Notes: a model not told the origin generated them from the letters alone. Counted from the first letter of the stretch, positions 15,861 through 25,020 are shown. The stretch: 64,000 bases of DNA from Rhodoplanes tepidamans (GCF_030813915.1 NZ_JAUSUJ010000010.1:147991-211990); one strand, 5' to 3'. Translations and numbers: made by a program.

Positions 15861-16835
15861 TCAGTTCTTCGCCGTCGTCTCTTCCAGCACGGCGCGGACG
15901 CGGTCGCCTTCGCGCAGGAAGGTGCCGGCGCGACGGACCACCAGGTCGCCCTCGGCGAGGCCCTGGCGGATCTCGACATTGCCGCCCGACAGGAGGCCGA
16001 TCGGCACCGGCCGGGTCTCGACCCGATTGTCGCGCACCACCTGGACGACCGGTCCGAGCGGCCCGAACAGGATCGCCGACAGCGGCACGCTCATGCCGCA
16101 GCTGGTGCCGACCTCGACGGTGGCGCGGGCGAAGGTGCCGATCTTGATGCGGCGGTCGTCGCCGAGCGTGATGCGGGCCTGCCCGGCCTGGGTCTGCGGG
16201 TTGATCTCCGGCGACACGGTGCGGACCCGGCCCATCACGGCGCCGAGCCCGGTGACGTCGATCCTGGCCGGCTGGCCGACCGCGATCTTGCCCATCCGGG
16301 TCGACGGGATGTCGGCCTGCAGCTCGACCTCGCCGCCGGCGATGATCAGGAACATCGGCGGGCCCTGCATCGACACCATGGCGCCGACCTGGGTCATGGT
16401 GCGGCCGACCACGCCGGCGACCGGCGCCTGGACGGCGAAGCTCGACGCCGGCGCGTTCATGCCCTCGATGCGGGCGAGCCGGGCCAGCACCTGGCCGGAG
16501 TTCACCTGGTCGCCGTTCTCGACCAGGATCTGGGAGACCCGCACGCCTTCGATGTCGGGACGCACCTGGGACTCCTCGCGCGCCACCACGGTGCCGGCGA
16601 CCCGCACCGTGTCGGAGAAGCAGGCGCGCTTCGCCTTGACGACCGACACCGACATGCCGGCCTGCTCCTCGGCCGCCCGGGCCGGCGCCGGGACGCCCGC
16701 GCCGAGCGCCGCGGCGAGCGCCGTCACGGAGATCCCGGCCGCGAATACGGATCCGGCCCGGCGGCCACGACGGCCCCGGTGCCCGCGCCGCGATGACCCG
16801 GCACGCCAACGATCGGATTGGTGCTGAAACGTCAT
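15861..16835 (-). CDS. RND/HlyD-type efflux periplasmic adaptor (membrane fusion protein), orphan
   Basis: The product is 324 aa from the ATG at 16835 (GACGAGGCGAGC before it); a longer reading to 16898 is possible. A basic N-terminus leads to a hydrophobic export segment (VFAAGISVTALAAALGAG). The body has the barrel-sandwich halves of an adaptor (RVAGTVVAREESQVRPDIEGVRVSQILVENGDQVNSGQVLARL, then VQAPVAGVVGRTMTQVGAMV), separated by only a short hairpin, and a membrane-proximal part ending in GLAEGDLVVRRAGTFLREGDRV. No inner-membrane pump or outer-membrane channel gene lies alongside, so its partner must be elsewhere. It follows gluQ by 67 bp on the same strand. Confidence 0.85.
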   Translation of the reverse strand: MTFQHQSDRWRAGSSRRGHRGRRGRRAGSVFAAGISVTALAAALGAGVPAPARAAEEQAGMSVSVVKAKRACFSDTVRVAGTVVAREESQVRPDIEGVRVSQILVENGDQVNSGQVLARLARIEGMNAPASSFAVQAPVAGVVGRTMTQVGAMVSMQGPPMFLIIAGGEVELQADIPSTRMGKIAVGQPARIDVTGLGAVMGRVRTVSPEINPQTQAGQARITLGDDRRIKIGTFARATVEVGTSCGMSVPLSAILFGPLGPVVQVVRDNRVETRPVPIGLLSGGNVEIRQGLAEGDLVVRRAGTFLREGDRVRAVLEETTAKN

Positions 16836-16902
16836 GCTCGCCTCGTCACGGTCCGCCGAGGAACGACAATCGTCCCATTCCTGCACGCGCGGACCCATCC
16901 GA

Positions 16903-17802
16903 TCAAGGGTGCGCGGGCGCGGCGATCGGTTCGATCAGGCGGCGGACATCGGCCGGCGTCAGCCCCGCGGCGCGCAGCTCGGACAGCCCGGTCGCCCGGG
17001 TCGACTTCGACAGCTTGCGGCCCTCCGCGTCGAGGATCAGCCGGTGATGCCGGTAGGCCGGCGCCGGCAGACCGAGCAGCGCCTGCAGGACCCGGTGGAT
17101 GGAGGTCGCCGCGAACAGGTCGCGGCCGCGCACCACCTCGGTGACGCCCTGGGCGGCGTCGTCGACCACGACGGCGAGGTGATAGCTCGCCGGCACGTCC
17201 TTGCGGGCGACGACGACGTCGCCCCAGGCCTCGGGCCGGGCCGGCACGCGGCCGGTCTCGCCGTCCGGCCCCTCGCCGCGCTCCTCGAACGCCAGGGTCT
17301 CGGCCGCGGGCCCCAGCCGGGCGAGCGCCGCCGAAAGATCGAGCCGCAGGACGTGCGGCTCGCCGCGGGCGATGCGGGCGGCCCGCTCGGGCGGCGGCAT
17401 AGCCTTCGCGTCGCCCGGATACAGCGGCGCCCCGTCGGGATCGCGCGGCCACGGCCCCGCCGCCTCGCGCGCCGCGACCAGGCGGGCGATCTCGGCCCGG
17501 CTCTCGAACGCCGGATAGAGGACCCCGAGCGCGTCGAGCGTCGCCAGCGCCGCCCGGTAGTCCGAAAAGTGCTCGGACTGGCGGCGCACCGGCGTCTCCC
17601 AGGCGAGGCCGAGCCAGGCGAGATCCTCGGAGATGGCGGCCTCGTATGCGGGCCGGCACCGCGACACGTCGATGTCCTCGATGCGCAGGAGGAACCGCCC
17701 GCCGGTCTCCCGCGCCCGCGCCGCGTTCAGCAGGGCCGAGAAGGCGTGGCCGAGATGCAGGAGCCCGTTCGGGCTGGGCGCGAAGCGGACGATCTGGGTC
17801 AC
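16903..17802 (-). CDS. gluQ: Glutamyl-Q tRNA(Asp) synthetase
   Basis: The product is 299 aa from a GTG at 17802 (MTQIVRFAPSPNG). An ATG at 17877 would start inside a palindromic repeat and adds 25 unrelated residues, so GTG is preferred; typical family length is about 300. The enzyme activates glutamate and attaches it to queuosine at tRNA(Asp) position 34, being a GluRS catalytic core without an anticodon domain. The ATP motifs are present: HLGH at 16-19 and KLSKS in the EGRKLSKSTRATG region. The zinc-site cysteines seen in Escherichia coli GluQ are absent: the usual CFCTR-like stretch reads AFESRAEI. Zinc-free members of the family are plausible, so activity is not excluded. Confidence 0.88.
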   Translation of the reverse strand: MTQIVRFAPSPNGLLHLGHAFSALLNAARARETGGRFLLRIEDIDVSRCRPAYEAAISEDLAWLGLAWETPVRRQSEHFSDYRAALATLDALGVLYPAFESRAEIARLVAAREAAGPWPRDPDGAPLYPGDAKAMPPPERAARIARGEPHVLRLDLSAALARLGPAAETLAFEERGEGPDGETGRVPARPEAWGDVVVARKDVPASYHLAVVVDDAAQGVTEVVRGRDLFAATSIHRVLQALLGLPAPAYRHHRLILDAEGRKLSKSTRATGLSELRAAGLTPADVRRLIEPIAAPAHP

Positions 17803-17863
17803 GGCGACCGGGAGCCCTGAACGACAGAACGACCGCGCCGAACTCCGGGCTTCCCCCTCCCTG

Positions 17864-17999
17864 TCCCTCCCCCGCACGCGGGGAAGGGACCGCTGGAGTC
17901 GCGGCCACGCTTCGATCGGGTCGACCGCAGTGTCGTGGCGAGCCCGTCGCGGCTCGCCGCAGCCTGCCCCCTCCCCCGCGTGCGGGGGAGGGGTGGGGC
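17864..17999. repeat. Pair of CCCTCCCCCGC(G)CGGGGGAGGG palindromes
   Basis: Two copies of a GC-rich hairpin occur: CCCTCCCCCGCACGCGGGGA at 17866 and CCCCTCCCCCGCG followed by TGCGGGGGAGGGG at 17968-17994. Related units occur near 25021, 46699, 61518 and 61590. They occupy most of the space between gluQ and the MFS gene and probably form RNA hairpins. Confidence 0.7.
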
Positions 18000-18057
18000 G
18001 GAAGAAAGTCGCGGGCTTCCGCGGCGCGCGGATCGTGGCAGCGTCATCGTCGGTCTC

Positions 18058-19266
18058 TCAGCTCCCCTCCTCCGCGTGGTGGCGGATGCCGGTGACGCTC
18101 GGCGCCAGGACGGCGAGCAGGAGGGCGCCGATCAGGATCGGCACGAAGGCGGCCAGCGGCTCGCCCGACAGATCCCAGGCGAGACCCGACAGCACCGGCG
18201 TGATCACGGCGCAGGAGTAGCTGATGGTGAACATGCCGGCGGCGAGGCGGTGGACGTCCTCGGGCGGCGCCAGGATCGACGGCAACGCGAAGATCAGGAT
18301 CAGCACGCTGGCGTCGCACAGGCCGATCAGCACCGACGAGATCACGATCACGGTGGGCGAGCCGTACATCAGCCCGAGCAGCGCCACGAAGGAGACGAGA
18401 CCCGCCGCGACGTACGGCCACACCTTGCGCACCAGCCGCCCGGCGAAGACGAGCAGCAGCAGCGAGGCCGGGATCTGGCCGAGATTGAGCGCCGTCAGGG
18501 TCAGGCTGATCAGGTCGGGCCGCCCGGTACGGGTGAGCACGTCCGGGATGAAGGCATTGGTGGTGAAGTACTGGGCGTTGACGGTGCCGAACATGATCCC
18601 GATCCGCCACAGCAGGCCGCTGCTCCAGTCCGGCCACCACTTGCGCCCGGTCACCACGGCGGCCGCACCGCCGGCGCCGCGCGGCGCCAGCACGGCGACG
18701 ACGAGCGCGATCGCGACGCAGGGCACCGCCCAGGCGAAGAAGCTCGCCCGCCAGCCGCCGAGCAGCGGCACCAGCACCGGGAGCGTCAGGGCGACCGGCA
18801 GCACCTCGCCGACCAGCAGGCCGTTGGCGTAGACGGCGGTGCCGAACGGGATGCGGTCGGGCAGCCAGGTGCGCACCAGCGGCGGCAGCGACGGCTGCAT
18901 CACGGCGACCCCGAACCCGGTGACCACGGTGGCGCCGTAGAGCAGCCAGACGTCCGGCGCGACGCCGCGCAGCGCCGAGCCGGCCGCGGTGGCGAGCAGG
19001 CCGATCAGCAGCGTCTTCAGTGCCCCGAACTTGGCGATCAGGAGCGAGCCCGGGATGGCGGCGAGCGCGAACAGCACCGACGGGATGCCGGTCAGGATGC
19101 CGATGTCGGTCGCCGACATCCCGAGGTCGTCGCGGATCATCGGGATCACCGGCGGCACCGACAGGATGGTCATGCGCAGGCCGGTGCCGGCGAGCCACAG
19201 GAGCGCCAGCGCAGTGACCAGATGGCGGAGACCCGGCGTGTCGCCGTCGACGGCGGGAGCCCTCAT
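18058..19266 (-). CDS. MFS transporter, CynX/NimT-like
   Basis: The product is 402 aa with about 12 hydrophobic helices. The N-terminal half has the MFS pattern GILTGIPSVLFALAAIPGSLLIAKFGALKTLLIGLLATAAGS with a weak A-motif after helix 2, and VVTGFGVAVMQPSLPPLVRTWLP, typical of the cyanate/nitroimidazole-type subfamily. The substrate cannot be read from the sequence. The start at 19266 has GAGAAGAG upstream. It follows a ModA-like gene by 43 bp on the same strand, suggesting one transcript. Confidence 0.85.
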   Translation of the reverse strand: MRAPAVDGDTPGLRHLVTALALLWLAGTGLRMTILSVPPVIPMIRDDLGMSATDIGILTGIPSVLFALAAIPGSLLIAKFGALKTLLIGLLATAAGSALRGVAPDVWLLYGATVVTGFGVAVMQPSLPPLVRTWLPDRIPFGTAVYANGLLVGEVLPVALTLPVLVPLLGGWRASFFAWAVPCVAIALVVAVLAPRGAGGAAAVVTGRKWWPDWSSGLLWRIGIMFGTVNAQYFTTNAFIPDVLTRTGRPDLISLTLTALNLGQIPASLLLLVFAGRLVRKVWPYVAAGLVSFVALLGLMYGSPTVIVISSVLIGLCDASVLILIFALPSILAPPEDVHRLAAGMFTISYSCAVITPVLSGLAWDLSGEPLAAFVPILIGALLLAVLAPSVTGIRHHAEEGS

Positions 19267-19309
19267 CGGCTCTTCTCTCTTTCTCGCGTTGGATGGAGGT
19301 GAAATCGGC

Positions 19310-20044
19310 TCACAGCGCCGACAGGCCGCTCGCCTCGAGCGCGCTCCGCGCCTCCGGCGACACCAGCCGGGCGAGCAGCGCCCGGGCGCCGGCCGGATTG
19401 CGGGCGGCGACGAATACGCCGCCGGCGAAGACCGTCACCTCCTGCACGGCCTCGGGCAGCGGACCGACCATGTCGATGCCCTTCACCGCCATCAGCTCGC
19501 TCATCTGCTGGATCGCGAGCTCGACCTCGCCGGAGGCGGCGCGCTCGCCCGTGAAGCCGTCGCGCACGACCGCCTTGGCGGCGATCTCGTCGGCGATCCC
19601 GAGCCGGGCGAGCACGCGGGCGAAGTGCAGCCCGCTCGCCCCGGTCTGCGACCAGGCGACCGCGCGGGCGGCGCGCAGGGCCGCGACCAGCGCCTCGACG
19701 GTCGCGATGTCGGGCCGCGGCGCGCCGGCCTTCACGGCCATGCCGACCAGGGCGCGGGCGATCCCGGCGCGGCTCTGCGGATCGACCACGCCCTCGGCGG
19801 CGAGCCCGTCGAGCGCCGCCCGCGTCAGCAGCACGAGGTCGCCGCGCTCGCCCGCGGCGATGCGCGGCATCAGCTCGTTGGTGGCGCCGTAGTCGATGTC
19901 GACCGTGAGCCCGGTCTCGCGCGCGAAGGCCGGCACCAGCGCCTCCAGCACGCCCCGCGTCGCCCGGGTGGAGAGCACCCGCACCGTCCCGTTGTCCGCC
20001 GTCACGGCCGCCTCGGCCCCCGTCAATCCGACCTCCCCTCGCAT
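19310..20044 (-). CDS. ModA-like substrate-binding domain protein without signal peptide
   Basis: The product is 244 aa from the ATG at 20044. The frame stays open upstream far beyond this, but that part is a shadow of the TRAP genes. The fold is that of a type II solute-binding protein of the molybdate group: STRATRGVLEALVPAFARETG, DYGATNELMPRIAAGERGDLVLLTRAALD, and VELAIQQMSELMAVKGIDMVGPLPE. The first 20 residues (MRGEVGLTGAEAAVTADNGT) do not form an export signal, so the protein is probably cytoplasmic; such orphan binding domains may act as ligand sensors (inference). It is divergent from the TRAP operon and 43 bp upstream of the MFS gene. Confidence 0.75.
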   Translation of the reverse strand: MRGEVGLTGAEAAVTADNGTVRVLSTRATRGVLEALVPAFARETGLTVDIDYGATNELMPRIAAGERGDLVLLTRAALDGLAAEGVVDPQSRAGIARALVGMAVKAGAPRPDIATVEALVAALRAARAVAWSQTGASGLHFARVLARLGIADEIAAKAVVRDGFTGERAASGEVELAIQQMSELMAVKGIDMVGPLPEAVQEVTVFAGGVFVAARNPAGARALLARLVSPEARSALEASGLSAL

Positions 20045-20203
20045 CCCGCGACTCGGCCCCGCGATACCGCCGGCGTGCCGGCGGAGGACCGGACCGGGTC
20101 GCGCACTCTTCCGTGCGTTCCGCTTTGACAAGCGGCCGCGCATGCCGTTCCATACACGCGTTTCGATCAAGACGACAAAAAATAAGATCCTGGGAGGAAT
20201 GCA

Positions 20204-21211
20204 ATGGAGTGGTATCGCAGCCTCGTGCTGGCGGCTGCCGTGGCGGCCGCGCCGCTGGCGGCTCTTCCGGACGCGGCCTCGGCGCAGGCGACCCTGCGCG
20301 CGTCGCATCAGTTCCCCGGCGGCAAGGGCGACGCCCGCGACGAGATGGTGCAGATCATCGCCCGCGAGGCGAAGGCCGCCAATGTCGGGCTCGACATCCA
20401 GGTCTTCCCGGGCGCCTCCCTGTTCAAGCCGAACGACCAGTGGAACGCGCTGGTCAACGGCCAGCTCGACATCTCCTCGTTCCCGCTCGATTACGCCAGC
20501 GGCAAGGTGCGGGCCTTCGGCGCCACCCTGATGCCGGGCCTGGTGCGCAACCACGAGCGGGCGCAGCGCCTCAACGACTCGCCCTTCATGAAGGAGATCC
20601 GCGCCAAGATCGACAAGGCCGGCGTGATCGTGCTGGCGGACGCCTGGCTCGCCGGCGCGGTGGCCTCCAAGAAGGGGTGCGTGCGCAGGCCGGAGGACAT
20701 CCAGGGCGTCAAGATCCGCTCCGCCGGGCCGACCTTCGCGTCGATGTGGCAGAAGGCCGGCGGCTCGATCGTCTCGATCCCGAGCAACGAGGTCTACAAC
20801 GCGCTGCAGACCGGCGTCGCCGAGGCGACCGACACGTCGACCGGCAGCTTCGTGTCGTTCCGGCTCTACGAGCAGGTGAAGTGCATCACGGCGCCCGGGG
20901 AGAACGCGCTGTGGTTCATGTACGAGCCGGTGCTGATGTCCAAGCGCAGCTTCAACCGGCTGACCAAGCCGCAGCAGGAGGCGCTGCTCGCCGCCGGCAA
21001 GAAGGCCGAAGCCTTCTTCAACGAGGCGACCAGGAAGCTCGACGAGCAGATGATCGACACCTTCAAGAAGAACAATGTCGAGGTGGCGACCCTGACGGCC
21101 GAGGAGTACGACGCCTGGCTGAAGGTCGCCCAGGAGAGCTCCTACAAGGAGTTCGCCAGCGAGGTCCCGGACGGCAAGGCGCTGATCGACCAGGCGCTCG
21201 CGGTGAAGTGA
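20204..21211 (+). CDS. TRAP transporter solute-binding protein (DctP family), probable malonate
   Basis: The product is 335 aa. GGGAGGAATGCA precedes the ATG, and a signal peptide ends near ASAQA (residue 28). DctP-fold motifs include LRASHQFPGGKGDARDEM, the NGQLDIS segment, ASKKGCVRRPEDIQGVKIRSAGPTFASMWQKAGGSIVSIP and NEVYNALQTGVAEATDTS, which contains the family's conserved ligand-side Asn. It is the first gene of a dctPQM operon followed by malonyl-CoA decarboxylase, and malonyl-CoA synthetase lies further on, so malonate is the likely ligand (inference from context, as in the MatPQM systems of rhizobia). Confidence 0.88.
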   Translation: MEWYRSLVLAAAVAAAPLAALPDAASAQATLRASHQFPGGKGDARDEMVQIIAREAKAANVGLDIQVFPGASLFKPNDQWNALVNGQLDISSFPLDYASGKVRAFGATLMPGLVRNHERAQRLNDSPFMKEIRAKIDKAGVIVLADAWLAGAVASKKGCVRRPEDIQGVKIRSAGPTFASMWQKAGGSIVSIPSNEVYNALQTGVAEATDTSTGSFVSFRLYEQVKCITAPGENALWFMYEPVLMSKRSFNRLTKPQQEALLAAGKKAEAFFNEATRKLDEQMIDTFKKNNVEVATLTAEEYDAWLKVAQESSYKEFASEVPDGKALIDQALAVK

Positions 21212-21278
21212 GCCACACAGCCGGCCGGCGCCGCCGGCCGGCTCCACGGGGGCGGGACGCGTGTCCCGGGGGAGTCTC

Positions 21279-21803
21279 ATGAACGTCGCGATCCGGGCCG
21301 TGCGCGGCCTCTCGCTCGTCTGCGGGATCGTCGCCGCGGCCCTGACGGCCACGGCCGTGGTCGTCGTCTGCCAGATGGTGTTCGTGCGCTTCGTGCTGAA
21401 CCAGAACACCATCTGGCAGACCGACTTCGTCACCTTCAGCCTGGTCGGCGCGACCTTCATCGGCGCGCCCTACGTGCTGATGACCCGCGGCCACGTCGCC
21501 GTCGACGTGCTGCCGCTGGCGCTCGGCGAGCGCGGCCGCTGGTGGCTGGCCGTCGTCGCCACGGTGCTGTCGCTGGCCTTCGTGGCCACCGCGACGGTGC
21601 TGACCGCGATGTTCTGGCTGGAGGCGTGGGAGAACCGCTGGGTCTCCGAATCGATGTGGCGCGTGCGCATGTGGATTCCCTACGCGGCGATGCCGATCGG
21701 CCTCGGCGTGCTGACGCTGCAGTACCTGGCCGACCTCGCCGAGATTCTCACCGGCCGGGCGCGGCCGTTCGGTCTCGAGGCGCCGCTGGAGGGCGGCATA
21801 TGA
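21279..21803 (+). CDS. TRAP transporter small permease (DctQ family)
   Basis: The product is 174 aa with four hydrophobic helices, the normal DctQ layout. The ATG at 21279 is chosen over an in-frame GTG at 21261 because GGGGGAGTCTC sits directly before it. The conserved region around NTIWQTDFVTFSLVGATFIGAPYVLMTRGHVAVDVLP is typical (relatives have a W-x-E/D on helix 2 and GHV before helix 3). Its stop overlaps the start of the large permease gene (ATGA). Confidence 0.87.
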   Translation: MNVAIRAVRGLSLVCGIVAAALTATAVVVVCQMVFVRFVLNQNTIWQTDFVTFSLVGATFIGAPYVLMTRGHVAVDVLPLALGERGRWWLAVVATVLSLAFVATATVLTAMFWLEAWENRWVSESMWRVRMWIPYAAMPIGLGVLTLQYLADLAEILTGRARPFGLEAPLEGGI

Positions 21804-23125
21804 GCCCCGCCACGCAGGGCGCCATCGTCCTCGTCGTCACCATCCTGGTGCTGCTCACCGGCGCCCCGGTCGCCTTCGCGCTCGGGGCCGTCGCGGTCGT
21901 CTTCCTGGTGCTGTTCCAGGGCGCCGACTCGCTCTCGGTGGTCGCGGAGACGCTCTATTCGGGCCTGCACGACTTCACCCTGGTGTCGATCCCGATGTTC
22001 ATCATGATGGGCGCGGCGATCGGCTCCTCGCCGGCGGGGCGCGACCTCTACGTCGCGCTCGACCGCTGGCTCTACCGGGTGCCGGGCGGGCTCGTCGTCT
22101 CCAATCTCGGCGCCTGCGCGCTGTTCGCCGCCCTCACCGGCTCGTCGCCGGCGACCTGCGCGGCGATCGGCAAGATGGGCATCCCGGAGATGCGCAAGCG
22201 CGGCTATCCGGCCGAGATCGCCACCGGCTCGATCTGCGCCGGCGGCACGCTCGGGATCCTGATCCCGCCGTCGATCACCTTCATCCTCTACGGCATCGCC
22301 ACCGAGACCTCGATCGGCCGCCTGTTCCTGGCCGGCGTGATGCCCGGGCTGCTGCTCACCGGCCTGTTCATGGCGTGGACCATCTTCTACATCTGGTGGA
22401 AGGGGTTTCGCGCCTACGCACCGGAGTTCCGCTACTCGTGGGCCGAGAAGCTCTCCTCCATCCCGAAGGTGGCGCCGTTCCTCGCCATCGTGGTCGGCGT
22501 CATGGTCGTGCTCTACGGCGGCATCGCGACGCCGTCGGAGGCGGCGGGCGTCGGCGCCGCGCTGTGCGTGGTGCTCGCCGTCACGATCTACCGGATGTGG
22601 AGCCCGAAGGACTGGTGGCGCATCCTGCGGGAGACGACGCGCGAGTCGGTGATGATCCTGATGATCATCGGCACCGCCGTGCTGTTCGGCTACATGCTGA
22701 GCTCGCTCTACATCACCCAGACGCTGGCCCAGGCGATCGCCGCCGCCGAGGTCAATCGCTGGGTGCTGATGCTGCTGATCAACCTGTTCCTGCTGGTCGC
22801 CGGCTGCTTCATCCCGCCGGCCGGCATCATCCTGATGACCAGCCCGATCCTGCTGCCGATCATCACCAATGCGGGATTCGATCCGGTGTGGTTCGGCGTC
22901 ATCGTCACCATCAACCTGGAGATCGGGCTGATCACCCCGCCGGTCGGGCTCAACCTGTTCGTCGTCAACGCCATCGCGCCCGACATTCCGACCCGCACCG
23001 TGCTCTTCGGCTCGATCCCCTATGTCGGCGCCATGGTCGTGGCGCTCCTGATCCTCTGCGTCTTCCCCGAGATCGCCACCTGGCTGCCTGACGCGCTGAT
23101 GGGGCCGGCGAGCGGAGGCCGGTGA
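21800..23125 (+). CDS. TRAP transporter large permease (DctM family)
   Basis: The product is 441 aa with about 12 hydrophobic helices. The start overlaps the dctQ stop by 4 bases. DctM hallmarks include VSIPMFIMMGAAIGSSPAGRDLY, GSSPATCAAIGKMGIPEMRKRGYPAEIATGSICAGGTLGILIPPSI, and TINLEIGLITPPVGLNLFVV. It forms the Na+-driven channel with the small subunit. Downstream there is a palindromic repeat and then malonyl-CoA decarboxylase. Confidence 0.9.
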   Translation: MSPATQGAIVLVVTILVLLTGAPVAFALGAVAVVFLVLFQGADSLSVVAETLYSGLHDFTLVSIPMFIMMGAAIGSSPAGRDLYVALDRWLYRVPGGLVVSNLGACALFAALTGSSPATCAAIGKMGIPEMRKRGYPAEIATGSICAGGTLGILIPPSITFILYGIATETSIGRLFLAGVMPGLLLTGLFMAWTIFYIWWKGFRAYAPEFRYSWAEKLSSIPKVAPFLAIVVGVMVVLYGGIATPSEAAGVGAALCVVLAVTIYRMWSPKDWWRILRETTRESVMILMIIGTAVLFGYMLSSLYITQTLAQAIAAAEVNRWVLMLLINLFLLVAGCFIPPAGIILMTSPILLPIITNAGFDPVWFGVIVTINLEIGLITPPVGLNLFVVNAIAPDIPTRTVLFGSIPYVGAMVVALLILCVFPEIATWLPDALMGPASGGR

Positions 23126-23173
23126 GCGGAGGTCGGTGAGCGGACATCGGACCGGCCCCCGAACTCCGCCCGG

Positions 23174-23241
23174 TCCCGCGCAAGCGGGGATCCGGGTTTT
23201 TGTCCGCCGTGTCGCCCCCGGGTCCCCGCCGTCGCGGGGAC
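23174..23241. repeat. Two GC-rich hairpins in the dctM-decarboxylase gap
   Basis: TCCCGCGCAAGCGGGGA at 23174 and GTCCCCGCCGTCGCGGGGAC at 23222 form hairpins in the 297-bp gap. They resemble other dispersed palindromes in the window and may weaken read-through between transporter and decarboxylase genes. Confidence 0.5.
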
Positions 23242-23422
23242 GAGCGGAGCCACCCCGGATTACGGCCGCTCCGTGACGGTTCCGTCCGGCCGCGCGACAC
23301 TGCCGTGCCGCGCCGCGGGGTGATTTTCGGCCCCGCCCTTGCTATGTTGCGGATGGACATCCGCCTCCGGCCGTCCACCTCCGGTCCTTCGGGGCGGCCG
23401 CGGGGCCAACAGGACGAGGCAG

Positions 23423-25009
23423 ATGAACACGTCGTTCTTCGGCGAGCTGTTGCAGACGATCAGCGAGCGCGGCCGCCACCTGCTGGAGCGCCGGCGCGAG
23501 CCGCTGGGCCAGGTCCACTCGGAAAGCCTGGCGGATCTGTGCGAGGCGCTGCTGTCCGGCCGCGGCGAGGCGTCGGGCACCGCGCTGGCGCGAGAAATCC
23601 TGCAGCGCTACGAGGAGCTGAAGACCGGGCCGCGCATCGCCTTCTTCGAGGCGCTGGCGACGCGCTTCGGGCCCGACCACGCCAGGCTCGGCAAGGCCGT
23701 GCAGGCGTTCCAGGCCGATCCGAACGACGCCACGGCGCACGCCCTGCACCTCGCCACCGAGCCGCGCCGGCAGGAGCTGTTCCGCCGCCTCAACCTCGCC
23801 CCGCACGGCACCGCCTCGCTGGTGCGCATGCGCGAGCACCTGCTCGCCGCCATGGCGCGCCGCACCGACCTCGAGCCGATCGACGCCGACTTCCGCCACC
23901 TGTTCGCCTCGTGGTTCAACCGCGGGTTCCTGGTGCTCCGGCGCATCGACTGGTCGACGCCCGCCGCCGTGCTGGAGCGGATCATCCGTTACGAGGCCGT
24001 GCACCAGATCCGCGACTGGAACGACCTGCGCGCCCGCATCGACCCGCCGGACCGGCGCTGCTACGCCTTCTTCCATCCGGCCCTGGTCGACGATCCGCTG
24101 ATCTTCGTCGAGGTGGCGCTGACCCGCGAGATTCCCGGCGCCATCGGCCCGATCCTCGCCACCGAGCGGGAGCCGATCGATCCGGAGCGCGCCACCACGG
24201 CGGTGTTCTACTCGATCTCCAACTGCCAGCGCGGGCTGGCCAGCGTCTCCTTCGGCAGCTTCCTGATCAAGCAGGTGGTGGCCGACATCTCGCGCGATTT
24301 CCCGCGGCTCTCCACCTACGTGACGCTGTCGCCGGCGCCGAACTTCGCCTCCTGGCTCAAGCGCGAGCGCGCCGCCGAGGCCTCGCTGCTGAGCGAGGCC
24401 GACCGCATCGCCCTCGCCCGCCTCGACGAGGACGGCTGGTGGGAGAACAAGGCGACGCTCGAGGAGGTGCGCGACCCGATGCTGCGCGCCGCCGCCAACT
24501 ACTACCTGAACGCCCGCGACCGCCGCGGCCGGCCGGTCGACTCGGTCGCCCGCTTCCATCTCGGCAACGGCGCGCGGCTGGAGCGGCTCGACTGGCCGGC
24601 CGACCTCTCGACCCGCGGCCGCGAGCAGTCCTACGGCCTGATGGTCAACTATCTCTACGATCTCGGCGAGATCGAGCAGAACCACGAGGCCTATGCGGAG
24701 AGCCGCACCGTGATCGCCGCCAATGCGGTGAGGAAGCTCGCCAAGCCGCCGCGCGCCCTGGTCCCGACCAAGCTGATCGGCGGCGACAAGAGCTCCGACA
24801 AGAAGGCCGACGCCAAGGCCGCGAAGGCGGACGGCAAGGCGGAGGGCAAGGCGGAGGGCAAGGCGGACGCGAAGGCGCTGCCGAAGCCGGAGACGGCCGC
24901 GGCCGGCCCGAGCCCGGACGACACGCCGAAGCCCGCCGCCGAGGCCGCACCGGCCGCACCGGCCGCAGCGGAGCCGGAGAAGAAGGTCGAGGCCTCGACG
25001 ACGGCGTGA
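23423..25009 (+). CDS. matA: Malonyl-CoA decarboxylase
   Basis: The product is 528 aa. The ATG at 23423 is preceded by AGGACGAGGCAG; the frame upstream is open but unlike the family. It converts malonyl-CoA to acetyl-CoA and CO2. The helical N-terminal domain (about 1-150) and the GNAT-like catalytic domain (about 150-460) are recognisable: RGFLVLRRIDWSTPA, YAFFHPALVDDPLIFVEVALT, VFYSISNCQRGLASVSFGSFLIKQVV, and LSPAPNFASWL. After residue 455 comes a low-complexity tail of about 70 residues made of Lys/Ala/Asp/Glu then Pro/Ala (KADGKAEGKAEGKADAKA), not needed for catalysis in relatives. It lies behind the TRAP genes and, with the synthetase at 26844, completes a malonate pathway. Confidence 0.92.
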   Translation: MNTSFFGELLQTISERGRHLLERRREPLGQVHSESLADLCEALLSGRGEASGTALAREILQRYEELKTGPRIAFFEALATRFGPDHARLGKAVQAFQADPNDATAHALHLATEPRRQELFRRLNLAPHGTASLVRMREHLLAAMARRTDLEPIDADFRHLFASWFNRGFLVLRRIDWSTPAAVLERIIRYEAVHQIRDWNDLRARIDPPDRRCYAFFHPALVDDPLIFVEVALTREIPGAIGPILATEREPIDPERATTAVFYSISNCQRGLASVSFGSFLIKQVVADISRDFPRLSTYVTLSPAPNFASWLKRERAAEASLLSEADRIALARLDEDGWWENKATLEEVRDPMLRAAANYYLNARDRRGRPVDSVARFHLGNGARLERLDWPADLSTRGREQSYGLMVNYLYDLGEIEQNHEAYAESRTVIAANAVRKLAKPPRALVPTKLIGGDKSSDKKADAKAAKADGKAEGKAEGKADAKALPKPETAAAGPSPDDTPKPAAEAAPAAPAAAEPEKKVEASTTA

Positions 25010-25020
25010 GGCGGTGCCGT

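Noticed and set aside
19310..21460. 716-aa minus-strand reading frame spanning the TRAP genes
   Set aside because: Only the part from 20044 downward resembles a protein family; the rest is a shadow of dctP and dctQ.
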